From Paenibacillus sp. LS1 (GTDB taxonomy: Bacteria; Bacillota; Bacilli; Paenibacillales; Paenibacillaceae): a DNA stretch of 64,000 bases. Position numbers and translations under genes: made by a program. The stretch lies in contig NZ_JAPDOE010000003.1 in NCBI RefSeq assembly GCF_026013365.1, forward strand, positions 310,001-374,000. The letters run 5' to 3'. Of this stretch, positions 15,422 to 25,402 are shown piece by piece. The notes below the pieces were generated by a model. That model saw nothing but the letters and a program-made list of their open reading frames with translations. It did no database searches and had not been told where the DNA came from. The first letter of the stretch is position 1; each line of letters opens with the position of its first letter.

Positions 15422-16840
15422 TTACTTAATAATAACGTACTCCAGGTTCACCAGCTTCGCATACGTCACGATCTGGTCTGTGGTCAGGTTCAAGGATACA
15501 ACCGTATGGTGACCACCACCATTTTCGATCCATGCTTTCACTCCATCTTGGAAGTTCGGCTTAACGCTCCACAGAACACGCGCTACCGGCAGGTTAGGAG
15601 CTGGAACGGTTGGCTCAAATGCAGATACTTCGTTGATCAGCAGTTTGTAGTGGGTACCGAAATCTGCCATGGATACCACGACACCTTCGCCTGCTTTGCC
15701 ATCGAATACGAGACGTGCCGGATCTTCACGATCGCCAATACCCAGTGGGGACACGATGATTCTTGGTTTCGTGCTGGCAAGTGTCGGATCTACTTCAAGC
15801 ATGTGAGATTGCAGGATCGCTTCCTGTCCAGCGGCCATCTCGTATGTGTAATCTTCCATGAAGCCCGTGTTCTCGTTATGAGCCATGATTTTCAGCAAGC
15901 GATCCAGCGCAGCCGTTTTCCAGTCACCCTCACCGGCAAATCCGTACCCTTGAGCCATCAGGCGTTGTACAGCCAGACCCGGAAGTTGTTTCATGCCATG
16001 CAGATCTTCGAAGTTTGTAGTGAAGGCACTATAACCACCTTCGTCCAGGAAACGTTTAATGGCAATTTCATAACTCGCTTGTACACGTACGCTTGCTTCC
16101 CAAGCTTCCTTGCTGTTCGTGCCATAATCGAATTCGTAGAGGTCTCCATACTGAGCGATCAGATCATCGATTTCCTGCTCTGTTACAGCGTTCACGTATT
16201 GCACGAGGTCGCCGATGCCAAAGTAATCAACCGTCCATCCAAATTGGATCTGTGCTTCTACTTTATCCCCTTCGGTTACGCCCACGTTACGCATGTTATC
16301 ACCGAAACGAGCAACTTTGATGTTAAAGCTTTCATTATAAGCCACCGCTACGTCCATCCAGTCAGCGACCTGCTGTTGCACTTCTGGGCGCTCCCAGTAA
16401 CCAACAACGATTTTATTTTGTTTTCTCAGACGGGCATTAATGAAGCCATATTCACGGTCACCGTGTGCCGCTTGGTTCAGGTTCATGAAGTCCATATCGA
16501 TGGTTGCCCACGGAATGCTTTCATTGAATTGGGTTGCCAAGTGAAGCAAAGGTTTTTGCAGCAATTTCGTACCACGAATCCACATTTTCGCCGGGGAGAA
16601 TGTATGCATCCATGTGATGACACCTGCTACTTCATCGCGATAGTTAACTTCCTTCATCGTACTCGTGATTTTATCTGCGCTTACCGCCAGATCCTGCAAT
16701 ACGAGCGGGTATGGCAGTACGCCGCTGGCATTAAGGGCATCCGTGATTTTCTGTGCGTTAGCTTTTACTTCGCCCAGTGCTTCTTCTCCGTACAAGTGCT
16801 GTGAACCGACGACAAACCAGAATTCTTTTGCTGCTGACAT
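15422..16840 (-). CDS. araA: L-arabinose isomerase
   Basis: A 472-residue enzyme converting L-arabinose to L-ribulose. The start [16 protein letters not shown] is diagnostic, and [27 protein letters not shown] and GGGHHTVVS are conserved family segments. These include the Glu and His residues that bind the catalytic metal (Glu in GEGDW, His in GGHH). Length is normal. It is the last gene of araB-araD-araA, separated from araD by about 270 bases that contain an interspersed repeat. The ribosome binding site GAGGATG precedes the ATG. Confidence 0.96.
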   Translation of the reverse strand: MSAAKEFWFVVGSQHLYGEEALGEVKANAQKITDALNASGVLPYPLVLQDLAVSADKITSTMKEVNYRDEVAGVITWMHTFSPAKMWIRGTKLLQKPLLHLATQFNESIPWATIDMDFMNLNQAAHGDREYGFINARLRKQNKIVVGYWERPEVQQQVADWMDVAVAYNESFNIKVARFGDNMRNVGVTEGDKVEAQIQFGWTVDYFGIGDLVQYVNAVTEQEIDDLIAQYGDLYEFDYGTNSKEAWEASVRVQASYEIAIKRFLDEGGYSAFTTNFEDLHGMKQLPGLAVQRLMAQGYGFAGEGDWKTAALDRLLKIMAHNENTGFMEDYTYEMAAGQEAILQSHMLEVDPTLASTKPRIIVSPLGIGDREDPARLVFDGKAGEGVVVSMADFGTHYKLLINEVSAFEPTVPAPNLPVARVLWSVKPNFQDGVKAWIENGGGHHTVVSLNLTTDQIVTYAKLVNLEYVIIK

Positions 16841-16864
16841 ATAATCATCCTCATTTCATTATTT

Positions 16865-17048
16865 TATAGTTGAACCAATGGGTTTACACTAGCACACTGC
16901 GCAGCCAGAATAATCTTTCGATCGCTGGTTATCCCCGGATTTTTTTGAATCCCTTTTTTAAAGGGAAAATCCGTTGATAAACGCGAACGCTCCGCTTCTC
17001 CAGCTTTCTTCTGTCTTCTCCGTTATCGTGTAAAAAGTATAGTTGAAC
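16865..17048. repeat. Interspersed repeat family 1, copy A (between araD and araA)
   Basis: About 180 bases related to 61279-61469 and, more distantly, 54553-54710. Shared blocks include ATCGCTG-TTA, a TCCCTTTT-AAGGGAAAATCCG hairpin core, GCGAACGCT-CGCTT and TTCTGTCTTCTCCGTTATCGTG. AGTTGAAC is present at both ends, here as a direct repeat. It interrupts an otherwise compact operon. Confidence 0.75.
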
Positions 17049-17112
17049 AAGTCATTCCCACACCAAACCACTTGTAAGCCAGAACATGCTTCCAGTCACT
17101 GTTATAACCTAA

Positions 17113-17808
17113 TTACTTCTGTCCGTAATATGCGTCTTTTCCGTGTTTTCGCAGATAGTGTTTATCCAAAATGCCTTGTGGCAGTTCCTTCGCGAAGTTA
17201 TTCAATTGCCGCGCGTACAGGTTCATTTTGCACACTTCCTCCAGCACGACACTGTTCACCACCGCAGACTTGGCATCTTTCCCCCACGTAAACGGTGCAT
17301 GACCATGGAGCAATACTGCTGGAACAGCCATAACATCAATGCCACGCTGTTCAAACGTTTCAATAATGACGCGTCCCGTCTCCGCTTCGTATCCACGATC
17401 AACCTCGTCCTGATTCAGGAAACGTGCACAAGGCACTGCTCCATAGAACGTGTCCGCATGTGTGGTTCCCATTACAGGTACGTCCAGTCCGGCTTGCGCC
17501 CAGATAGTCGCCCATGTGGAGTGTGTGTGCACGATGCCACCAATTTCCGAGTAATGCTTATATAGTACGGCATGTGTTGCGGTATCTGAGGAAGGTCTCA
17601 TTTCTCCCTCCACCACGTTACCGTCCAGATCAACCACAACCATGTCGCTTGCTTTCATCGTATCGTAGCTGACGCCACTTGGTTTGATCACGAACAGACC
17701 GCTTTCCCGATCAATTGCGCTGACGTTACCCCATGTGAATTTCACAAGTCCATGCTTGGGCAGTTCCAGATTTGCCTGGAATACCTCTTCTTTCAGTTGT
17801 TCTAACAT
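17113..17808 (-). CDS. araD: L-ribulose-5-phosphate 4-epimerase
   Basis: A 231-residue class II aldolase-type epimerase that makes D-xylulose 5-phosphate. KFTWGNVSAIDRE and VIKPSGVSYD form the substrate loop; GIVHTHSTWATIWAQAG and a later His in LLHGHAPFTWG supply zinc ligands. Length matches E. coli and Bacillus AraD. The gene begins one base after the araB stop codon with a GGGAGGG ribosome binding site, so it is co-translated. Confidence 0.96.
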   Translation of the reverse strand: MLEQLKEEVFQANLELPKHGLVKFTWGNVSAIDRESGLFVIKPSGVSYDTMKASDMVVVDLDGNVVEGEMRPSSDTATHAVLYKHYSEIGGIVHTHSTWATIWAQAGLDVPVMGTTHADTFYGAVPCARFLNQDEVDRGYEAETGRVIIETFEQRGIDVMAVPAVLLHGHAPFTWGKDAKSAVVNSVVLEEVCKMNLYARQLNNFAKELPQGILDKHYLRKHGKDAYYGQK

Positions 17809-17809
17809 G

Positions 17810-19432
17810 TTATTCCCTCCCGTTCTCTACCAGATGATCTACGGCTGATTGCTCAATCGTGAGCCCACTCCGATAGCGTTCGATAAATGCTTCAAACCCT
17901 TTTACATCCGATGCATCCGGTGCCACTTCCACTCCCTCAACATCGTTGAAGACCTTCTGCTCCAGGAACATATCCAGGCTCTCCTCTTGATCCTTGTTGA
18001 TCATGTACGAGGCCAGAAGCGCCATGCCCCATGCGCCGCCTTCACCAGCGGTAGACATTACCGACACCGGTACGTTCATCGCAGCAGCTACAATCCGTTG
18101 CCCGACGACAGGCGTTTTGAACAGGCCACCGTGAGCCAAAATGCTGTCAATCGCCACATTCTCTTCCTCCGTCAAAATGTCCATACCGAGTTTGAGTGCA
18201 CCGAATGCACTGAACAGATGTGTCCGCATGAAGTTTGCCAGATTGAAGTTACTTTCTGGGGAGCGGACGAACAATGGACGGCCTTTCTCAAGTCCCGTAA
18301 TGTTCTCGCCTGAGTAGTAACCGTAGCTGAGCAAGCCGCCACCATCTGGGTCTGCCTCCAAAGCCTTGTTAAACAACACGCTAAACAACTTGGCGTTATC
18401 CACTTCATATCCCATCGCTTGAGAGAATTCACGGAACAGTCCAACCCATGCGTTGATATCACTGGAACAGTTGTTGGCATGCACCATCCCTACTGGACTG
18501 CCATCCGGCGTGGTGACCATATCGATCTCGGGATACACTTTGGACAATTCCTTCTCCAGTACGATCATCGCAAATACGGATGTGCCGACGGAGATGTTCC
18601 CCGTACGTTTTCGCACGCTATTCGTTGCCACCATACCCGTTCCGGCATCGCCTTCTGGCGGGCAGAGCGGAATGCCTGCTTGCAGATCTTGTGAAGGGTC
18701 GAGCAACTTGGCTCCCGCTTCCGTCAATGCACCTGCATTCTCACCAGCGAGATATACCTTGGGCAGAAGGTCCTCGACTTTCCACGGATAACCTTTGCCT
18801 GCGATCTGTTCGTCGAACTGTTGGATCATGGATGGGTGATAGTTATGTGTAGACTCGTCTATTGGGAAAATGCCTGAAGCATCGCCGATCCCAATCGCCT
18901 TATTGCCCGTCAGCAACCAATGGATGTATCCAGCCAGAGTTGTCAGGTGATCGATCTGTGGCACATGCGCCTCTTCGTTCAAAATTGCTTGATACAAGTG
19001 GGCAATGCTCCAACGTTCAGGAATATTGAACTGCAGAAGATCCGTTAGCTCCCTTGCAGCTGCTCCCGTCGTAGCGTTACGCCAAGTGCGGAAAGGTACC
19101 AGCAGTTCACCCGCGCTATCCAATGCGATATATCCGTGCATCATGGCCGAGAATCCGATAGAACCGACCGTTCGCAGCGTAATACCGTATTGCTGTTCCA
19201 CATCTTGCTTCATCTCACGATAAGCGGTTTGCAGACCTGTGATGATATCCTCCTGGTTGTACGTCCAATATCCATCTTTCAGGAGGTTCTCCCATTCATA
19301 ACTGCCTGATGCGATGGTCTCAAAACGCTCGTCAATCAACACCGCCTTAATCCGCGTTGATCCAAATTCAATTCCGAGCGAAGTAGCGCCCTTGGTAATA
19401 GCTTCTTTCAAGTCCAGTTGACTCATAATCAC
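17810..19432 (-). CDS. araB: Ribulokinase
   Basis: A 540-residue FGGY-family kinase that phosphorylates L-ribulose. The N-terminal nucleotide-binding segment is [15 protein letters not shown], and the FGGY-type C-terminal half includes [16 protein letters not shown] and [19 protein letters not shown] at 19432 is chosen as start because GAGAGGGG lies six bases upstream; an ATG two codons later is the alternative, and an upstream ATG at 19501 lacks a ribosome binding site. It is the first gene of the operon, behind a near-consensus promoter with an AraR operator in its spacer. Confidence 0.95.
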   Translation of the reverse strand: MIMSQLDLKEAITKGATSLGIEFGSTRIKAVLIDERFETIASGSYEWENLLKDGYWTYNQEDIITGLQTAYREMKQDVEQQYGITLRTVGSIGFSAMMHGYIALDSAGELLVPFRTWRNATTGAAARELTDLLQFNIPERWSIAHLYQAILNEEAHVPQIDHLTTLAGYIHWLLTGNKAIGIGDASGIFPIDESTHNYHPSMIQQFDEQIAGKGYPWKVEDLLPKVYLAGENAGALTEAGAKLLDPSQDLQAGIPLCPPEGDAGTGMVATNSVRKRTGNISVGTSVFAMIVLEKELSKVYPEIDMVTTPDGSPVGMVHANNCSSDINAWVGLFREFSQAMGYEVDNAKLFSVLFNKALEADPDGGGLLSYGYYSGENITGLEKGRPLFVRSPESNFNLANFMRTHLFSAFGALKLGMDILTEEENVAIDSILAHGGLFKTPVVGQRIVAAAMNVPVSVMSTAGEGGAWGMALLASYMINKDQEESLDMFLEQKVFNDVEGVEVAPDASDVKGFEAFIERYRSGLTIEQSAVDHLVENGRE

Positions 19433-19582
19433 GTGTATCCCCTCTCCGGTCGCGATTTCACATCCCAAAGGATGCATATATAAATTGAAGCTTCTACTCA
19501 TGGCAGTGACTAATCACGAATTTTTGTATAAATGCTTCCTGTTGTGTTTTCAAAGAATGCGCTTTCCTTTTCTGACAGCCTT

Positions 19583-19611
19583 AGTATATTTTTTGTACGT
19601 ACATTTGTCAA
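19583..19611 (-). promoter_or_regulatory. araB promoter with AraR operator in the spacer
   Basis: On the minus strand TTGACA (19606-19611), 17 bases, TATACT (19583-19588). The spacer contains TGTACGTACA (19594-19603), the core of the AraR operator. Bound AraR would cover both hexamers, giving tight repression without arabinose. Confidence 0.9.
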
Positions 19612-19789
19612 TAATATATAAGAGTTATACTTACAAAGTGTGTATATTGCACTCTATTTGAATATTCAAAGGTCTTAAATAGTTATAAATCGGCTATGCT
19701 GTAAGGTACACCTCTATCTAAAAAGGCCGGATATGTACGGTTTATTTCAAAAAATGTGCTGTTTTATATGCATTCAAACTGAATCATGC

Positions 19790-19806
19790 TAAAATATGTA
19801 CGTACA
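19790..19806 (+). promoter_or_regulatory. araR extended -10 element and AraR operator
   Basis: TGCTAAAAT gives an extended -10 (TAAAAT at 19790-19795), immediately followed by the operator core TGTACGTACA (19797-19806) over the expected start site. This indicates autorepression. The two operators are about 203 bases apart, compatible with looping between the divergent promoters. Confidence 0.8.
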
Positions 19807-19843
19807 ACTATTTGAACAACAACGTTGATATAGATGAGTAACG

Positions 19844-20953
19844 ATGAAAGAAGTGGACTACGTGAAGCCAAAATACCAGGTCATCATTGATGATATAAAG
19901 AGTCATATCCTTTCGGGGACATATAGCATAGGCGAGCAGATCCCTACGGAGTCGGCATTACAGGATAGCTACAACGTAAGTCGCCAGACGGTGCGAAAGG
20001 CTATTTTGGAGTTATCAAACGAAGGGTTTTTACGAAGCGAAAAGGGTTCAGGAACTTACGTTAGTAATCAGTATCGATCACGATCAGGCGGCCATACGTC
20101 GAAGAAAACGATCGGTGTGATCACAACATACATCTCGGATTACATCTTTCCGTCCATTATCCGCGGCATTGAGAGTCGTCTGAATGAGGACAACTACTCG
20201 TTACTGCTGGCCAGCACCAATAATGATGTGGCACAAGAGAAAAAAGCACTTGAAATGATGCTCTCCTACGGCGTGGATGGCCTGATTGTCGAACCGACCA
20301 AAAGTAATCTGTACAACCCAAACATTGCATACTATCTTTCCTTCAAAGAGCAGGATGTGCCGTTTACGATGATTAATGCGTTTTATGAAGAGCTGGAGGT
20401 TCCGTTCTTCTGTCTGGATGACGTGCAATCCAGCTATCTTGCCACTCGGGAATTAATCGCCAAAGGCCACACCCAGATTGGTATTATTGCGAAAATGGAT
20501 GATTTGCAAGGCAAGTACCGGATGAAGGGATACATCAAAGCACTCGGTGAAGCAAAGTTACGGTTCCATCCTGAGCAAGTGCTTTCCTTTGATACCGCAT
20601 CGAAGCAAGAACTTTCCTCCAATGTAGCAGCGTATCTGGACGAAAACAGGGATTCGCTCACCGCGATCGTCTGTTATAACGACGAGGTGGGACTGGAGGT
20701 CGTGCACGCCTGTAGGCAACTCGGCATCTCGATCCCGGATGAGTTATCCATCATTGGACAGGACAATTCGTACATCGCCAAGAACGCCAACATAAGGCTT
20801 ACAACACTAACCCACCCCCAAGAGCAAATGGGCCGCGATGCTGCCGACTGGGTGATCAAGAATCTGCAAGGCAAAAAGGATCTGCCCACGAACACCTACT
20901 ATCAGCCCGTGCTGGTTGAGGGAGAGACGGTGAAGGAGATCGAAGTAGAATAA
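19844..20953 (+). CDS. araR: AraR transcriptional repressor (GntR DNA-binding domain plus LacI-type sugar-binding domain)
   Basis: A 369-residue repressor. Residues about 10-75 are a GntR winged helix (YSIGEQIPTESALQDSYNVS then RQTVRKAILEL). Residues about 90-360 are a periplasmic-binding-protein-like LacI domain (KTIGVITTYISDYIFPSIIR; DELSIIGQDNS). This hybrid architecture is specific to AraR. It is divergent from araBDA, and both promoters carry its operator. The start may be the ATG at 19844 or the GTG at 19862, which has AAGTGG just upstream and would match the short N-terminus of Bacillus AraR. Confidence 0.95.
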   Translation: MKEVDYVKPKYQVIIDDIKSHILSGTYSIGEQIPTESALQDSYNVSRQTVRKAILELSNEGFLRSEKGSGTYVSNQYRSRSGGHTSKKTIGVITTYISDYIFPSIIRGIESRLNEDNYSLLLASTNNDVAQEKKALEMMLSYGVDGLIVEPTKSNLYNPNIAYYLSFKEQDVPFTMINAFYEELEVPFFCLDDVQSSYLATRELIAKGHTQIGIIAKMDDLQGKYRMKGYIKALGEAKLRFHPEQVLSFDTASKQELSSNVAAYLDENRDSLTAIVCYNDEVGLEVVHACRQLGISIPDELSIIGQDNSYIAKNANIRLTTLTHPQEQMGRDAADWVIKNLQGKKDLPTNTYYQPVLVEGETVKEIEVE

Positions 20954-20970
20954 TATTGTTGCGGGACGGG

Positions 20971-21047
20971 CGGTAAGTTGTTACCGAGCGATCTTTTTCC
21001 AGTATAAATTAAAGAAGGCCCTCAGAATTATCTGCGGCCTTCTTTGT
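20971..21047 (+). terminator. Two tandem terminator hairpins after araR
   Basis: CGGTAA-GTTG-TTACCG followed by ATCTTTTTCC, then AAGAAGGCC/GGCCTTCTT followed by TGTTATTG. Both are intrinsic-type hairpins on the plus strand and insulate the downstream iron operon. Confidence 0.75.
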
Positions 21048-21238
21048 TATTGTTCAATATAATGAGGAATTCGTACATAACATCTTCTCAAACAGAAACT
21101 ACTTCGTCTGATCCGCTTCATCACTCACCAGACTTACAAGGACGCCTTTCTTCTCCATTTTTCAGTTAAGAACGGATATTAGAATACCTCCCTAACAAAT
21201 GTAGCCCTAATATGATATAACCCTTTACAATTTTTTCA

Positions 21239-21292
21239 TTGACACTGCCTTTGATAAAAAGATATATTTATTGATGTTGATAATCATTATCA
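21239..21292 (+). promoter_or_regulatory. Fur-controlled promoter of the siderophore uptake operon
   Basis: TTGACA (21239-21244), 18 bases, TATATT (21263-21268). TGATAATCATTATCA (21278-21292) is a 15 of 15 match to the core Fur box TGATAATnATTATCA and lies across the expected start of transcription. The leader to the ATG is about 130 bases. Confidence 0.85.
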
Positions 21293-21403
21293 GATATATA
21301 AAACGTTTTATATATCTACTTTTTGCATTCCAACGGATGTAATTGTTCAACCAGGATGTTCAGCACTACCAAATACATTTTACGATTCAGGAAGGGGAAA
21401 CAC

Positions 21404-22480
21404 ATGAATACAAAGAGAAAGTTTCCATTAACAGCGTTACTGATATCACTAGTCTTTATCCTGGCATTAGTTGGTTGTGGAAGTAAGACTGCAGAGCCAG
21501 CAGCAACTCCTGCTGCAGGTGACACAGCAGCTACCGAAACACCAGCCGCTACAGATGAGAATGCCGGATATCCAATTACAATTAAACATGCTTTGGGCGA
21601 AACGGTTATTGAGAAAAAGCCTGAACGTGTAGCTACAGTACAATGGGCGAACCAAGATGTCGTTCTCGCTCTTGGACAAGTTCCTGTAGGTTTCTCGGCA
21701 GCTAACTTTGGTGTTCAGGATGACAGCGGACTGCTGCCTTGGACTGCGAAGAAACTCGATGAACTCGGTGTAACCGACCCGAACGTTTTCCAAGATACAG
21801 ACGGTCTTGATTTTGAAGCGATTTCCGATTCCAACCCAGATGTTATTCTTGCAGCATACTCCGGTATCACTCAGGAAGACTACGATCTTCTTAGTGAAAT
21901 TGCTCCGGTTGTAGCTTACCCAACGGCTCCATGGGCAACGACATGGCGCGAGCAGGTTTCTTTCAATGCGAAGGGTATGGGTATGGAAGCAGAAGGCGAG
22001 CAACTGATCAAAGATACGGAGGCTATGGTTAACGAAAAATTAGCTGCATATCCTCAGATCAAAGACAAAAAAGTAGTTTGGGTTAACTTCTCCGCTGAAG
22101 ATATGTCCAAACTTCATATCTATACACCTGTAGATTCTCGTGTATCTTTCCTGGGTGAGCTAGGATTGGTTATTCCAGAAAGTATCACAAGCCAAATTAC
22201 AGACCCTAACAGCTACTCCCTGAGCTTAAGTGCAGAGAATGCTGAAGCCCTTAATGATGCTGATATCCTCGTTGGATACGGAAATGCCGAGTTGCTGAAA
22301 GCCATTCAGGCTGATCCGTTGCTGGGTAAAATCCCTGCGGTTAAACGTGGTTCTGTAGCGTTCATTGAAGCAGACACACCTTTGGTTGCTGCTGGAACGC
22401 CAAACCCACTTTCCATTTCCTACACAATCGATGATTATTTGAAATTAATTAGTGGAGCAATCGACAAAATCAATGAATAG
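21404..22480 (+). CDS. Iron-siderophore ABC transporter substrate-binding lipoprotein (FecB/FepB type)
   Basis: A 358-residue lipoprotein with a signal peptide ending at LVGC, an Ala/Thr/Pro-rich linker, and a periplasmic_binding_2 domain. It binds a ferric siderophore outside the membrane. Family segments are HALGETVIEKKPERVATVQW near the start of the domain and DLDFEAISDSNPDVILAAYSG-like text (here GLDFEAISDSNPDVIL). The ATG at 21404 is used because GAAGGGG lies just before it. It is the first gene of a four-gene operon behind a Fur box. The siderophore type cannot be read from sequence. Confidence 0.9.
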   Translation: MNTKRKFPLTALLISLVFILALVGCGSKTAEPAATPAAGDTAATETPAATDENAGYPITIKHALGETVIEKKPERVATVQWANQDVVLALGQVPVGFSAANFGVQDDSGLLPWTAKKLDELGVTDPNVFQDTDGLDFEAISDSNPDVILAAYSGITQEDYDLLSEIAPVVAYPTAPWATTWREQVSFNAKGMGMEAEGEQLIKDTEAMVNEKLAAYPQIKDKKVVWVNFSAEDMSKLHIYTPVDSRVSFLGELGLVIPESITSQITDPNSYSLSLSAENAEALNDADILVGYGNAELLKAIQADPLLGKIPAVKRGSVAFIEADTPLVAAGTPNPLSISYTIDDYLKLISGAIDKINE

Positions 22481-23513
22481 TACATCGGTTCCGAATGAAA
22501 ACCGAATACGTGCACATGTCCCCAAGAACTTCATCTTGGTGTTAGTGATTTGTTTTATCCTGCTCGGTGCAACTATGATTGCCTCACTGGTCTTTGGCTC
22601 TAGACCCGTGAGGTTTCATGAGTTAATCGACGGATTATTTCACCCGGAAGTAGACTCTTATGGGGCAAACATCGTGCGCAAACGGATCTCCCGAACAGTC
22701 TTCAGCTTGTTATGCGGGCTAGCACTCGGCGTATCAGGAGCACTTATGCAAGCCGTTACCCGGAATCCACTTGCCGACCCAAGTATATTGGGAGTCAATA
22801 CAGGGGCATCTCTGTTTGTGGTTATGGGTATTGCATTCCTGAACATCAGCAGCGCCAATCAATATATCTGGCTGGCACTGGCCGGAGCTGCAATAACGGC
22901 TGTGTTCGTATTCGGAATCGGCTCAATGGGGCGTGGCGGAGCCACGCCCATTAAGCTTGTTTTGGCCGGAGCGGCCATCAGCGCCGCGCTCTCCTCACTC
23001 GTCACCGCCATTATGATCCCTCGTTCGTATGTCATGGACCAGTTCAGGTTCTGGCAGGTGGGCAGCGTAGGATCGGCAACCTGGAGTGGAATCAGTACAT
23101 TCATCCCGTTCCTGCTCATCGGCATATTCATTGCGTTTCTTACAGCTCCGGCTCTGAATGCGCTGGCTTTGGGTGACGATGTTGCAACAGGACTCGGTGT
23201 GCGAACAGGGACACTTCGATTCATCGCGGCCCTTGCAGGGGTTCTATTATGCGGAGCAGCTACTGCACTGGCTGGACCTATTGGTTTCATCGGATTGCTG
23301 TCTACCCACGTCATACGCCTTATACTGGGCCCCGACTTACGTTTTGTCATACCCATGTCAGCCGTAGCTGGAGCAATCATTCTAACGATATCCGATGTCG
23401 GCGGCAGACTGATCAGCAACCCCGGAGAGCTTGAAGTCGGTGTCGTCACCGCATTTATAGGTGCTCCAATATTAATCATCCTCGCGATGCGATCGAAAGT
23501 GCGTTCATTATGA
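22473..23513 (+). CDS. FecCD-family iron-siderophore permease 1
   Basis: A 346-residue permease with about nine or ten membrane helices. FecCD hallmarks are RKRISRTVFSLLCGLALGVSGA, MQAVTRNPLADPSILGVNTGA and GPIGFIGLLSTHVIRLILGP. The ATG at 22473 overlaps the end of the binding-protein gene by eight bases. It should form a heterodimeric channel with the next gene product. Confidence 0.92.
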   Translation: MNSTSVPNENRIRAHVPKNFILVLVICFILLGATMIASLVFGSRPVRFHELIDGLFHPEVDSYGANIVRKRISRTVFSLLCGLALGVSGALMQAVTRNPLADPSILGVNTGASLFVVMGIAFLNISSANQYIWLALAGAAITAVFVFGIGSMGRGGATPIKLVLAGAAISAALSSLVTAIMIPRSYVMDQFRFWQVGSVGSATWSGISTFIPFLLIGIFIAFLTAPALNALALGDDVATGLGVRTGTLRFIAALAGVLLCGAATALAGPIGFIGLLSTHVIRLILGPDLRFVIPMSAVAGAIILTISDVGGRLISNPGELEVGVVTAFIGAPILIILAMRSKVRSL

Positions 23514-24541
23514 GAGATCAATCGATTGAATTTATTATGGCGGGCAGACGTCATCGACGTCGCCGCTGGATACTTGTCACCAGTCTCCTTGCCATACTTG
23601 CATGTGCTCTTTGCTGTGCCATGCTTTTGCTCGGCAACACAATCTATCCGGTTAAAGATGTCATCAGCTCCCTTTCGGGAGAGAAGATCAAAGGTGTCTC
23701 TTTTGCCGTAAATACCATACGTCTACCAAGAATGCTTACAGGTCTCTTTGCCGGATTTGCCTTCGGTATTGCAGGTTATACCTTCCAGACCATGTTGCGG
23801 AACCCGCTGGCGAATCCTAATGTTATCGGGATCACATCAGGTTCAAGCGCTGCGGCTGTGTTTTGTATCGTCGTGCTTCATGCAAGCGGAGCCATTGTTT
23901 CCCTGGCTTCAGTGATTGCAGGTCTGGCTACGGTGTTGTTCATCTATGTACTCTCCAGAGGAAAAATATTCTCCATCGGAAGGTTAATACTGATCGGGAT
24001 CGGTATTCAAGCCATGCTTGATGCGGTCATCTCCTATCTCCTACTGGTTAGTTCTGAAAAGGATATCCCTGCCGCAATCCGATGGCTCACAGGTAGTCTG
24101 AACGGCTCTCAGATGAGTGCACTACCACCTCTCGTGATTACCGTGCTAATCTGCTCACCCATCATCATGATGCTCGGCAAACACCTTAGTATATTGGAAC
24201 TCGGAGAACAATCGGCGTTTTCACTAGGCGTAGACACGGATAAGACCAGAATTGCGCTTATTGTGAGTGCGGTCTGCATGGTTGCCATTGCTACCGCCAC
24301 TACAGGCCCGATTGCCTTTGTCTCCTTCCTTGCGGGACCTATTGCGAAGAGACTCGTAGGTGTTGGCTCTTCGAACATTCTCCCGGCAGGTCTGGTTGGC
24401 GTCAATCTGGTTCTTGCCTCAGATCTCATCGGACAGTTTGCTTTTGAGTACAGATTCCCCGTAGGCGTCATTACCGGATTACTCGGAGCACCGTATCTGA
24501 TCTTCCTGTTAATCCGAATGAATCGTAAGGGGGAGTTATAA
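23510..24541 (+). CDS. FecCD-family iron-siderophore permease 2
   Basis: A 343-residue permease paralogous to the preceding one. It has an Arg-rich cytoplasmic start (GRRHRRRRW), then NTIRLPRMLTGLFAGFAFGI, TMLRNPLANPNVIGITSGSS and GPIAFVSFLAGPIAKRLVG. It overlaps the first permease gene by four bases (ATGA). An internal ATG ten codons later is a possible alternative start. Confidence 0.92.
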   Translation: MRDQSIEFIMAGRRHRRRRWILVTSLLAILACALCCAMLLLGNTIYPVKDVISSLSGEKIKGVSFAVNTIRLPRMLTGLFAGFAFGIAGYTFQTMLRNPLANPNVIGITSGSSAAAVFCIVVLHASGAIVSLASVIAGLATVLFIYVLSRGKIFSIGRLILIGIGIQAMLDAVISYLLLVSSEKDIPAAIRWLTGSLNGSQMSALPPLVITVLICSPIIMMLGKHLSILELGEQSAFSLGVDTDKTRIALIVSAVCMVAIATATTGPIAFVSFLAGPIAKRLVGVGSSNILPAGLVGVNLVLASDLIGQFAFEYRFPVGVITGLLGAPYLIFLLIRMNRKGEL

Positions 24542-25341
24542 TGAAACCGACACATGTATTTGAAGCGAAACAACTCGTTGCCGGATATGAAAATAAAACG
24601 ATTATCCACGGTGTGGATATTGTTATACCGAGCAACCAAATAAGCGTCATTATTGGCTCTAACGGCTGCGGTAAGTCTACCCTTTTGAAAACGATGGCCA
24701 GGCTCATTAAGCCTACATCCGGCAGCATTACGCTGGACGGCAAAGCCATCAGCAAGATCCCGCCCAAACAATTGGCTCGTGTGATCGGGTTACTTCCGCA
24801 GTCTCCTATTGTTCCGGAAGGCATTTCAGTAGCGGATCTGGTTGGCCGTGGAAGATTCCCACACCAATCCTTGTTCAGCGGATGGAGCAAGAAGGATTAT
24901 GAGGCTGTGGCCGAAGCCATGACCATTATGAACATTACCGAGTTTGCCAATCACAATATTGATGAGCTTTCAGGCGGACAACGTCAGCGTGTGTGGATTG
25001 CCATGGCGCTGGCGCAACAGACGGATATCCTCTTTCTCGATGAGCCGACGACCTTCTTGGACATCACGTATCAAGTCGAGATTCTGGACCTGCTTACTGA
25101 GCTGAATCGTAAACATGGGACGACAATTGTAATGGTACTGCACGATATCAACTTATCGGCACGGTATGCAGATCATATTTTTGCACTTCACACCGGAAAA
25201 CTTGTGGCTGAAGGCAAGCCCGCAGAGGTGATAACCGCCCCACAGGTCAAAGACATTTTCGGATTGGAATGTACGGTTATTGAAGACCCCGTTTCGGGAT
25301 CACCGATGGTGGTGCCTAAAGGGCGATATCATGCGAAATAG
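24541..25341 (+). CDS. Iron-siderophore ABC transporter ATPase (FecE/FepC type)
   Basis: A 266-residue ATPase that powers the FecCD channel. Walker A is GSNGCGKST, the signature is LSGGQRQRVW, Walker B is ILFLDEPT, and the H-loop His lies in VMVLHDINLSARYADHI. Length is normal. It begins with TAATG overlap to the permease gene, with GGGGGAG as ribosome binding site, and is closed by a strong terminator. Confidence 0.95.
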   Translation: MKPTHVFEAKQLVAGYENKTIIHGVDIVIPSNQISVIIGSNGCGKSTLLKTMARLIKPTSGSITLDGKAISKIPPKQLARVIGLLPQSPIVPEGISVADLVGRGRFPHQSLFSGWSKKDYEAVAEAMTIMNITEFANHNIDELSGGQRQRVWIAMALAQQTDILFLDEPTTFLDITYQVEILDLLTELNRKHGTTIVMVLHDINLSARYADHIFALHTGKLVAEGKPAEVITAPQVKDIFGLECTVIEDPVSGSPMVVPKGRYHAK

Positions 25342-25343
25342 AC

Positions 25344-25399
25344 AAATAGCGGCAGTTGCGACAAAGATCTCTTTGTCCTAACTGTCGCTATTTTATTTT
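25344..25399 (+). terminator. Long terminator between convergent iron operon and sensor kinase
   Basis: An imperfect 20-plus-bp stem (AAATAGCGGCAGTT... GACAAAG-ATCT-CTTTGTC ...AACTGTCGCTATTT) followed by TTATTTT. The A-rich left flank makes it usable on both strands, so it can also stop the kinase transcript ending at 25403. Confidence 0.9.
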
Positions 25400-25402
25400 G
25401 GT

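Noticed and set aside
15506..16804. A 432-codon open frame on the plus strand, antisense to araA
   Set aside because: It lies wholly inside araA, has no ribosome binding site and no family resemblance; it is a shadow of the codon bias of araA.
22859..23554. A 231-codon minus-strand frame opposite the FecCD permease genes
   Set aside because: Low-complexity Pro/Ala/Met composition mirrors the permease codons; no start signals.
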